A stretch of DNA of 64,000 nucleotides from Peristeroidobacter agariperforans (GTDB lineage: Bacteria > Pseudomonadota > Gammaproteobacteria > Steroidobacterales > Steroidobacteraceae). The notes below the pieces were generated by a model. It worked only from the letters and a program-made list of their open reading frames with translations. It was not told the DNA's origin and did not search any database. Shown here one piece after another: positions 58,290-64,000 of the stretch (the first letter of the stretch is position 1; each line of letters begins with the position of its first letter). Position numbers and translations under genes: made by a program. Where the stretch lies: positions 2,232,001 to 2,296,000 of the forward strand of contig NZ_RYFW01000001.1 of assembly GCF_004138335.1 (NCBI RefSeq), read 5' to 3'.

Positions 58290-59158
58290 TGCATCAACTC
58301 CATCGAGTGTGGCGATCCCTGTTACTGGCGGTGTGCGCACTGCTGCTTGCCTCAGCGGCATTCGCGAGCGACGTTGTCACTCGCGAGTTCAAATCGAACG
58401 CCCTCGGCCGGGAGTGGAAGTACGAGGTTTACTTGCCGTCGGGATACGAGACCTCGCGGCTGCGCTATCCCGTGCTGTATCTCCTGCACGGCAACGGTGG
58501 CTCCGGTCACGACTGGGTCGATAAGGGCAAGGTTCAGGCCGTTGCCGATGGCTTGATCGCAAGCGGCGACATGCCGCCGGCGGTAATCGTAATGCCCGAT
58601 GCCGGCGTGACGTGGTTCGTCGATCGCAAGGAGAAGATGGAAACTGCGGTGATTCGCGATCTGTTTCCCGAGGTGGAAAAGAATCTGCGGGTGTTGCGAT
58701 CGAGACAGGGCCGGCTGATCGGCGGCCTGTCGATGGGCGGCTACGGGTCGCTGCGTTTCGTCCTGAAACACCCAGAGATGTTCGCGGCCGCCGCGCTGTT
58801 GTCGCCGGCGGTTTACGATCCACAGCCGCCGCCGAAGTCGAGCGCACGGCGGGTAGGGGTCTTCGGAGAGCCCGCGTTCGATGAGCAGGTGTGGAAGAGC
58901 TTGAACTATCCGTCGCTGTGGCAGAGCTACCTGGCGAAGAAGATCCCGGTGCCGATGTACATCAACTCCGGCGACGACGATGAGTTCATGATTGAAGCAG
59001 ACGCCACGAAGTTGTATTCGCTGCTCAGAGCGAATCAGCAACCGGCGGAATTGCGTATCGTCGACGGCGCGCACAACTGGGGAGTGTGGGGCAGCACGCT
59101 CGGCGACGCGATGAAGTACGTGTTTCGTTACTCGGCGAAGCCGGCGTCGGCGGAATAG
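58289..59158 (+). CDS. Secreted esterase (esterase D-like alpha/beta hydrolase)
   Basis: A 289-residue exported hydrolase with signal peptide (SLLLAVCALLLASAAFA). The oxyanion region is LYLLHGNGG, the nucleophile is in GLSMGG (Ser about 152), and Asp and His lie in INSGDDDEF and DGAHNWGVW. This is the S-formylglutathione hydrolase/mycolyltransferase-like esterase fold. Coupled to the PDLQGVWTN protein by a one-base overlap, it may act on the same substrate or product in the periplasm. Confidence 0.87.
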   Translation: MHQLHRVWRSLLLAVCALLLASAAFASDVVTREFKSNALGREWKYEVYLPSGYETSRLRYPVLYLLHGNGGSGHDWVDKGKVQAVADGLIASGDMPPAVIVMPDAGVTWFVDRKEKMETAVIRDLFPEVEKNLRVLRSRQGRLIGGLSMGGYGSLRFVLKHPEMFAAAALLSPAVYDPQPPPKSSARRVGVFGEPAFDEQVWKSLNYPSLWQSYLAKKIPVPMYINSGDDDEFMIEADATKLYSLLRANQQPAELRIVDGAHNWGVWGSTLGDAMKYVFRYSAKPASAE

Positions 59159-59167
59159 ACGTTGATC

Positions 59168-59719
59168 TCACTCGGGTATGTGCATCAGCAGAGAGCCGGC
59201 GAAGAGCAACCACCCCAAATACTTCAGTCCCATGGCAAACGCCCGATACTCGTGCTCGTTATTCCGCTTGTCGTGGTGATCAAGGACCACTGACATCATG
59301 TTCAAGCACGCACATATCAGCGCAGCGAACATTACCAGCGCAGCGCTATCGTGCAGATGTACGCCCGGCCCTTTTTTGGCTGGAAGATATAAATCGTTTA
59401 TGTATACGCCGTAGGCGCCATAGGCCAGAAGGCCGAACGACGCCAGGATATTGATTGCTCTCGTGATCAAGGGAACGGAGTTTGGCTTGTGCGCCAGCGC
59501 CGATGTGGGATCCGTGCTCGGCGGTGTGACCGAATCTGGCGTCGTTGCGATTGCTTGCTCCGGGCCAGGCTGTGATGACCGCGACTTCGAGCGCGCAGCG
59601 ATCTCTCCCAGGAGCCTCTCGTGGTTGAGGGGATACTTGTTCCGATTTATCAATGAGAGTGCTTCATTGAGCTGCGGAAGACTGTAGCCGCTGTAGTCGA
59701 TGTTACCGTCCTTCTTCAT
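59168..59719 (-). CDS. Hypothetical membrane protein
   Basis: A 183-residue protein. Residues 1-75 are soluble (YSLPQLNEALSLINRNKYP) and Pro/Thr/Ser-rich, followed by about three transmembrane helices (ITRAINILASFGLLAYGAYGV, HDSAALVMFAALICACLNM, LGWLLFAGSLLM). The start overlaps the stop of the YdjM-like gene (ATGA at 59716-59719), so it is translated with it. No family was recognised. Confidence 0.7.
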   Translation of the reverse strand: MKKDGNIDYSGYSLPQLNEALSLINRNKYPLNHERLLGEIAARSKSRSSQPGPEQAIATTPDSVTPPSTDPTSALAHKPNSVPLITRAINILASFGLLAYGAYGVYINDLYLPAKKGPGVHLHDSAALVMFAALICACLNMMSVVLDHHDKRNNEHEYRAFAMGLKYLGWLLFAGSLLMHIPE

Positions 59720-60321
59720 CTCTTCAGCCTAACAAACAGCTTGAGCTGCGGGCAAAGGTGCCTCGCTTTCGTAAGCGTCGGGCGCGCAGCGCGAGCTCGC
59801 AGGAGCCTTCGAAGGCACCAACCAACTGCGGCCAACGCAAGCGCCGGCATCCAAACCCAAATCAACTCGGACTCCAATACTTGCAGGCCACGCGCTGACA
59901 TGAAGCGACGCAGGCTGACCGGTGACGCTTCGATGGGGCGGAAATCGAAGAAGATGCGTTCGGTGCTGAACGGCCACAGGAAGGCGACCCCGTGGCCGCC
60001 ATTGGTGAAGGCGTCGAGTACGCCATGAGACACCATGGCTATTGCCAGAAAGCAGAACACAGCGAGCGGCGCCGCCTTGAGCGCTCTGGAGAGCGGCACG
60101 GTTATCGAGGCCAGAAGCAAGGCGACCGCGATGGAGTGCGAAAACCCGCGGTGCCCGAAAGGTGAGGCGTAAGGAATGCCCAGGCGGAACGTGACGCCGT
60201 CTAAGTCAGGAAACATCGAGAAAGCGATACCGAGGATGAGCAACGGCACCGAGATGACTCCGCGCCCCACGGCGGCGGCCACAGCGAGCGGCACAACGGG
60301 ATGAGTGATTAGGGATGCCAT
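59716..60321 (-). CDS. YdjM-family membrane-bound metal-dependent hydrolase
   Basis: A 201-residue protein of the YdjM/LexA-binding inner-membrane family (PF04307). Conserved metal-type residues are present: Pro-Asp-x-Asp in FPDLDG, GHRGFSHS with two His, and SHGVLDAFTNGGHG. It has about four helices. These proteins are induced by DNA damage in E. coli or act in envelope lipid metabolism, and the activity is not well defined. Its stop overlaps the start of the next minus-strand gene. Confidence 0.88.
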   Translation of the reverse strand: MASLITHPVVPLAVAAAVGRGVISVPLLILGIAFSMFPDLDGVTFRLGIPYASPFGHRGFSHSIAVALLLASITVPLSRALKAAPLAVFCFLAIAMVSHGVLDAFTNGGHGVAFLWPFSTERIFFDFRPIEASPVSLRRFMSARGLQVLESELIWVWMPALALAAVGWCLRRLLRARAARPTLTKARHLCPQLKLFVRLKR

Positions 60322-60349
60322 AGCGACTCTGACGAGGTAACGCTATTGC

Positions 60350-60910
60350 TCACGCGCCCGGTCCTCCCGCGTCCGGTCCGGCAAGTTTGTTAGAGTCCTT
60401 CGCCCAAGACAAGAAAATTTCCATTTCGTCAGGCGACGCAAAAGCGGCTTTGGGGACTATCACCGCGTGGGCTGCATCCAAGAAGAGGTAGATCGCCGCG
60501 GCATCTTCGAGTGCCTCGACAAAGCGACGCCACTCGTAACGGGTGTATACCCCCGATGCTGTGATCTCAATGCCACCAGGGCCAGCGGACACCGATTGAT
60601 ACACGCGGGGCCAGCTATCGTCTGCGAATACGGAATTAAATTGGAGGCGTTGCCGATACACCAACGAGGTGACTAGCGCTACCACGGCCAGGCCCCATGG
60701 AATGACGAGTGAGTTCAACTCGGACGCAAATCGAGGCGCCTCTTGGTATATGCCGACGAGAGCTGCCGTTCCGAATGCAATGGCAGCCCATGCGAGAATA
60801 TTCAGCGACATGAGGAGCGCTCTTGCACCGCGGCTTACCGCCAAGCGTTGGCACGAAACCTTGGAGAATGCGTGGAGCTGTTCCTTGGAAAGTGAGTAGT
60901 TCAATTTCAT
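60350..60910 (-). CDS. YcxB-like membrane protein
   Basis: A 186-residue protein with two transmembrane helices (LMSLNILAWAAIAFGTAALV and IPWGLAVVALVTSLVY, about 33-90) and a C-terminal soluble part ending in ITASGVYTRYEWRRFVEALED and VPKAAFASPDEMEIFLSWAK. This is the YcxB layout (PF14317), where the last region is the conserved domain. Function unknown. It lies in a string of small minus-strand genes. Confidence 0.72.
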   Translation of the reverse strand: MKLNYSLSKEQLHAFSKVSCQRLAVSRGARALLMSLNILAWAAIAFGTAALVGIYQEAPRFASELNSLVIPWGLAVVALVTSLVYRQRLQFNSVFADDSWPRVYQSVSAGPGGIEITASGVYTRYEWRRFVEALEDAAAIYLFLDAAHAVIVPKAAFASPDEMEIFLSWAKDSNKLAGPDAGGPGA

Positions 60911-60928
60911 CTCGTTGCCATCGCGGGT

Positions 60929-61177
60929 CTAGGAAGCAAAGCCGGCGTCTATCGCGAACCGCTTCGTCGAGTACTTTCTCGGAGAAGATTTCATAGCGCC
61001 CACCTTGAAACGGCGCACTCGAAAGCAATGACCGATATACCTCTTCAGGACTTCGCCGCACCGCCGATCACGCTTCCGTGCAAGATTGAGTGCTTGCTCA
61101 AGCTTTCGTTCGTAGCGCGCCGTCTTGCGCTGGATTGCCGGAAAGTCGGGGTCAATTCTTGCCACAATCCGGCTCAT
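60929..61177 (-). CDS. Small hypothetical protein, possibly frameshifted
   Basis: An 82-residue frame starting MSRIVARIDPDFPAI. Its ATG (61175-61177) overlaps the TAA of the restored frame of the preceding gene (TAATG). The C-terminal half in this frame is poor, while another minus frame from about 61061 reads SSAPFQGGRYEIFSEKVLDE, which looks more protein-like. A frameshift near 61060 may have disrupted the gene. No family was recognised. Confidence 0.38.
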   Translation of the reverse strand: MSRIVARIDPDFPAIQRKTARYERKLEQALNLARKRDRRCGEVLKRYIGHCFRVRRFKVGAMKSSPRKYSTKRFAIDAGFAS

Positions 61178-61460
61178 TATGCATCCTTCGCATCGCCCGG
61201 CTCGTAGAACGGCGGCCCATAGATCTTGGGATCGATCCGATAGGGCCCGTCAGAAATTCAGGCCGCAACTGCGGGTAGTCACGCCAAAGACGTTCCTGAA
61301 TATCGAGCTGTACCGTTGCCATGATCTCGGCGACGACTCGCTGATAACTCTCAAAGCTTTTGGTCGAATCGTGATCTCGAATGAAGCCGACGCTCTGGTT
61401 TAGCTTCGCTTGGATTTGCAACAGCAGAACGTTGAGTTGCTCGGCGTCCTCTGGGCTCAT
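61177..61460 (-). pseudogene. Frameshifted small gene (one base lost near its 3' end)
   Basis: Read from ATG 61460, which follows AAGGA on the minus strand (ATG 61478 is an alternative), the protein starts MSPEDAEQLNVLLLQIQAKL. In the given frame it ends at 61152 with a basic, unlikely tail. Shifting by one base at about 61253-61257 gives RIDPKIYGPPFYEPGDAKDA and a TAA at 61177-61179 that overlaps the next gene's ATG. One extra T in the TTT run of the minus strand (AAA on plus) restores this reading. The gene is either mutated or miscalled here by one base. No family was recognised. Confidence 0.6.
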
Positions 61461-61557
61461 TCGACTTTCCTTACTCATAACCACTATATATTGACGGGCC
61501 GAGTGATGTTGTCCAACCCGCCGGCGTGGGGCTTGGCTGTATAGAGAGGAGAACCAG

Positions 61558-61845
61558 ATGAAATGGGGCTTCATTTATACCCTGGATGATCCCAGCGATG
61601 CTCAGCGCATCGACAGGATCGGAACGCTCGTGTGTGTCGGCGTGCCGGCCATCGATGATGCAGCCGGTGTGGCTAAGCAATTGGTCGCGGAAGGGGTGGA
61701 ACTCATCGAACTCTGTGGTGGGTTCGGCGGTGCGGGTCTTGCGTCGGTTGCGTCTGCAGTAGCGGGGCGCGTCCCAGTCGGCGCGGTGTTCTATGGCGTG
61801 GATGCCAGCGCTGGTTTGCAGCGCCTTTTTGGAGTGCAAACGTGA
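61558..61845 (+). CDS. DUF6506-type small protein
   Basis: A 95-residue cytoplasmic protein with a good ribosome-binding site (GAGAGGAGA, about 61543-61551). The core LVAEGVELIELCGGFGGAGL, preceded by VCVGVPAIDDAAGVAKQ, is the characteristic region of DUF6506 proteins. Function unknown. It is divergent from the frameshifted small gene and is followed on the other strand by the permease relic. Confidence 0.78.
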   Translation: MKWGFIYTLDDPSDAQRIDRIGTLVCVGVPAIDDAAGVAKQLVAEGVELIELCGGFGGAGLASVASAVAGRVPVGAVFYGVDASAGLQRLFGVQT

Positions 61846-61890
61846 ACGTGCCCGACACGCCGACTAGGGCGGGCACACTCCAGCTGGAGC

Positions 61891-61987
61891 GACGATGCCG
61901 ATGGCGTTCCAGAGCAGGAAGGTCAATTTGGTTACGCCTTGCGGGCTCGGGCTGACAAACAAATACGCGCAGCCGACGATCCCGGAG
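61891..61987 (-). pseudogene. Fragment duplicated from the 3' part of an amino-acid permease
   Basis: Read on the minus strand, codons across this segment encode GIVGCAYLFVS, then GVTKLTFLLWNAIGIV. This matches the C-terminal region of the intact permease at 63065 (IVGCAYLFVSLPGVTKLTF, WNAIGIVVYF), whose DNA lies at about 63113-63205. The nucleotide match is strong, with a 3-base insertion and scattered changes, and it stops abruptly at both ends. It is a remnant of a second permease copy or a partial duplication. Confidence 0.72.
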
Positions 61988-62032
61988 GCCCGTCAGGGAG
62001 TCCAAGTAGCATTGTTTTGTGGGGCATGCGGA

Positions 62033-62512
62033 CTATGGGTTGGCATCAGGAATGAGAACGCCCGGGTCAGGCGCCTGTGCTGGCTGGCCGCAAGGCAGCG
62101 GAATGCTAGAGGGCGCTCTCGAGTGCCACTGATGCACTTCGCAGAGCTTGCCGCGGTATTCGCGGTCCGTCGTGGAAATGACTGAGTCGACGGTGAAGTC
62201 AAAGGACACGATTCGCTTTCGGTTGGTGGCTATGCGATCGGTGCGGACAGCGGCAGTGACTTTTGCTTGAACGATGATTGACGGCTCAATCCTCGACTCC
62301 GAAAGCCGTTGCTGAAGCCACGTTTGGAGCTCACCTGCGATATGAAGGTTGATGAGGCCGTTCACGCTGTGGCTTGCTGAGCCGGACAAGGCATCGATGC
62401 TCAGAGTGCCGTCCGGAAGGTCGGCGAGAATTTCAAGATCTTCTGCCATTCGCCATCCGACGAGCATTCGGCAGAGAGTATTTGCGAAGTCTTGAATAGC
62501 CTTTCGACCCAC
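62033..62512 (-). CDS. Hypothetical protein
   Basis: About 159 residues from the GTG at 62512, which has GGAG about 10 nt upstream; a TTG at 62584 would extend it. The middle part (EILADLPDGTLSIDALSGSA, INLHIAGELQTWLQQRL, IVSFDFTVDSVIS) looks like a genuine folded protein. The last 30 residues are less convincing. No family was recognised. It lies between the permease fragment and the lipoprotein gene. Confidence 0.5.
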   Translation of the reverse strand: MGRKAIQDFANTLCRMLVGWRMAEDLEILADLPDGTLSIDALSGSASHSVNGLINLHIAGELQTWLQQRLSESRIEPSIIVQAKVTAAVRTDRIATNRKRIVSFDFTVDSVISTTDREYRGKLCEVHQWHSRAPSSIPLPCGQPAQAPDPGVLIPDANP

Positions 62513-62614
62513 GTTCTTGTGCTCTCCTAACGCTGAGCTTTCCGGTACCAGTCGTTGGACGCGCGCACGAACAGAAGCGCACAACTAGAACATCTGCGAG
62601 TGCATAGAGCTCTG

Positions 62615-63049
62615 CTACTGCGAAGCCTTTGACATAGCTGCACACTGGCTATAGTCGCCACCCAGCACGACGCTGTCGGAGCCGTTGATGCGGCCGGGGC
62701 TGAGCCTCAACATGCAAACAACGAGAGAACCGTCGCGCCAGTAGTACTTGGCGCCGGGAAATTGTCCGTCTTGGTGCGCTTGAAATGCGATGAAGGTTGG
62801 TTCGAGTTTGAACTTGACAGGTTTGCGGCTCGTTGCGCCAAACCTGCCATCGGCGGATGCTTGCTCGACCGTGTTCAACCAACCAGCTTTCGGCTCCCTG
62901 GGGAGCTCTCGAAGCAGTTCCAGCTTCATAGCTGCCCCATCGATAGTGCCCGTATAAACCTCGAGAAAAGCGGGTTCAGGCAGGGGTGTCGAGGCGCATC
63001 CATAAAGAGCGCAGAGTGCTGCCGCTAGACTCGCCGTTCTTGTTCTCAT
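62615..63049 (-). CDS. Hypothetical lipoprotein
   Basis: A 144-residue protein with a lipoprotein signal peptide (LAAALCALYGC, Cys about residue 18). The mature part contains FLEVYTGTIDGAAMKLELL, KYYWRDGSLVVCML and VVLGGDYSQCAAM, with two Cys that could pair. No family was recognised. It ends the small accessory block that separates the permease fragment from the intact permease. Confidence 0.7.
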   Translation of the reverse strand: MRTRTASLAAALCALYGCASTPLPEPAFLEVYTGTIDGAAMKLELLRELPREPKAGWLNTVEQASADGRFGATSRKPVKFKLEPTFIAFQAHQDGQFPGAKYYWRDGSLVVCMLRLSPGRINGSDSVVLGGDYSQCAAMSKASQ

Positions 63050-63064
63050 GGACGTCCACTATCC

Positions 63065-64000
63065 CTAGGCCCGCGCCAGCGCGCTCTGATACCTCGCATA
63101 CACGAAGTAAACGACGATCCCGATGGCGTTCCAGATCACGAACGTCAATTTGGTCACTCCGGGCAGGCTCACGAACAAATACGCACAGCCGACAATCGCG
63201 GCCCAGGCAACGACGGTCGCCGCCGGCGTGCGAAACGGTCGGGGCGCGTTCGGTGCTTTGTTTCTCAGCACGAGCAAGCACACGGCCACTGCGATGAAGG
63301 CCACCAGCGTGCCCGCATTGGCGACTTCGGCGATTCGCTGCAGGGGCAGGAAGCCGGCGATAATTGCGACGATCACGCCCGTGACCATCGTCATCAGCGC
63401 CGGTGTGCCCGACTTCTCATTGACGACGCTCAGGCGCTGAGGCAGCAGCCCATCGCGGGCCATTACGAAGAAGATGCGCGACTGGCCGTACATGAACGCC
63501 ATGATCACCGTGGGTAATGCGACGATCGCTGCGAGGCCGATGAATTTGGCCGCGACGGGGTGATCCAGATTGCGTAACACCATTGCGAGCGGCTCGCCGC
63601 TGGCTGCCAGCGCTTCGGTGCGTGAGCCACCGATCGCGGCGGCGGCGACGACCATGTAGATGATCGTGCAGGCGACCATGGAGCCGATGATGCCGATCTT
63701 TAGATCGCGGCCCGGATCCTTTGCTTCTTCGGCCGCAGTCGACACCGCGTCGAAGCCATAGAACGCAAAGAAGATCACCGCCGCGGCGCCCATCATGCCG
63801 TACTTGGCGCCATCGATTTCCGTCGCGCCGAAGCCGTGCGGAGCGAACGGCTCGAAGTTGCCGGCATCGAACGCGGGGATCGCCAGCGCAACGAACGTCG
63901 CGAGCGCGACCAGCTTCACGAACACGAGAACCAGATTGACCGTCGCACTCTCACGCGAGCCGACCGCCAGCAGTCCGGCAACCGCCAGGGCGATCACGAT
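63065..64000 (-). CDS. APC-family amino-acid permease (N-terminus beyond the window)
   Basis: The C-terminal 311 residues of an amino acid-polyamine-organocation transporter; the frame is open to the window edge. Conserved stretches are FFAFYGFDAVSTAAEEAKDP, the hallmark of YfnA/cationic-amino-acid-type permeases, then FMYGQSRIFFVMARDGLLP. It imports or exchanges amino acids across the inner membrane. Its 3' region is partly duplicated at 61891. The substrate cannot be fixed. Confidence 0.9.
   Translation of the reverse strand: MVIALAVAGLLAVGSRESATVNLVLVFVKLVALATFVALAIPAFDAGNFEPFAPHGFGATEIDGAKYGMMGAAAVIFFAFYGFDAVSTAAEEAKDPGRDLKIGIIGSMVACTIIYMVVAAAAIGGSRTEALAASGEPLAMVLRNLDHPVAAKFIGLAAIVALPTVIMAFMYGQSRIFFVMARDGLLPQRLSVVNEKSGTPALMTMVTGVIVAIIAGFLPLQRIAEVANAGTLVAFIAVAVCLLVLRNKAPNAPRPFRTPAATVVAWAAIVGCAYLFVSLPGVTKLTFVIWNAIGIVVYFVYARYQSALARA

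Noticed and set aside
1-64000. tRNA, rRNA and CRISPR arrays
   Set aside because: No tRNA T-loop or acceptor pattern, rRNA segment or regularly spaced repeat array was noticed; a dedicated tRNA or CRISPR search was not possible here.

Overview
This is a 64 kb, high-GC (roughly 60-65 % by eye) chromosomal window, almost completely coding, from a Gram-negative bacterium. An Omp85/BamA protein, an RND efflux operon, several outer-membrane barrels and many lipoprotein or Sec signal peptides imply an outer membrane. The gene mix (DUF885 lipoprotein, S9 peptidase, FucP-type sugar permease behind a LacI-type operator, PilS-like kinase, YbiT, DUF6491 lipoprotein, secreted amidohydrolase and PQQ dehydrogenase) suggests a free-living gammaproteobacterium near Steroidobacteraceae/Nevskiales/Xanthomonadales. 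This placement is inference: no rRNA, tRNA or other decisive taxonomic marker lies in the window.

Layout. 1-7022: a catabolic cluster for a small amino- or imino-acid-like compound. It has an amidohydrolase tail, a DapA-family lyase, a relic in which a metal-dependent cyclase fragment is joined in frame to a RidA fragment, an ACS-type MFS permease, a LysR regulator, and an HcnABC-like FAD/[2Fe-2S]/FAD dehydrogenase. 7199-12909: DUF885 lipoprotein, sugar permease with a perfect 14-bp operator palindrome, orphan sensor kinase, FMN reductase. 13037-18243: RND adaptor and pump, translationally coupled to a metallo-beta-lactamase-fold hydrolase. 18382-27713: stress membrane protein, S9 peptidase, a degenerate PilS-like kinase, alpha/beta hydrolase, DUF4410 protein, lytic transglycosylase and a vWA surface protein. 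28060-35034: MHS permease, YbiT, RRM RNA-binding protein with a long leader, YggU, DUF6491 lipoprotein, a cysteine-less isochorismatase-fold protein and an outer-membrane barrel. 35038-48864: VOC protein, two methyltransferases, hypothetical proteins, a pectinacetylesterase-like hydrolase with a membrane-anchored helical neighbour, a BamA paralogue next to an Asp-rich DUF4397 lipoprotein, and a truncated kinase-like protein. 49247-59158: a secreted oxidative/hydrolytic region with PQQ dehydrogenase, amidohydrolase, small lipoproteins, a redoxin-cytochrome c-copper-monooxygenase-like fusion, a secreted protein of unknown family (second copy at 44430) and an esterase. 59168-64000: small, mostly minus-strand accessory genes, some frameshifted, a duplicated fragment of an amino-acid permease, and the truncated permease itself.

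The most unusual non-coding features are a dispersed element made of three consecutive hairpins (2834-2904, and inverted at 19198-19266) whose stems are kept while their sequence changes, a 155-bp element with 24-bp perfect inverted arms at 51363-51517, and a textbook intrinsic terminator inside the signal-peptide codons of the gene at 46156. No complete novel defence or mobile system was recognised. The most system-like novelties are the degenerate kinases, the BamA/DUF4397 pair and the secreted redox cluster.
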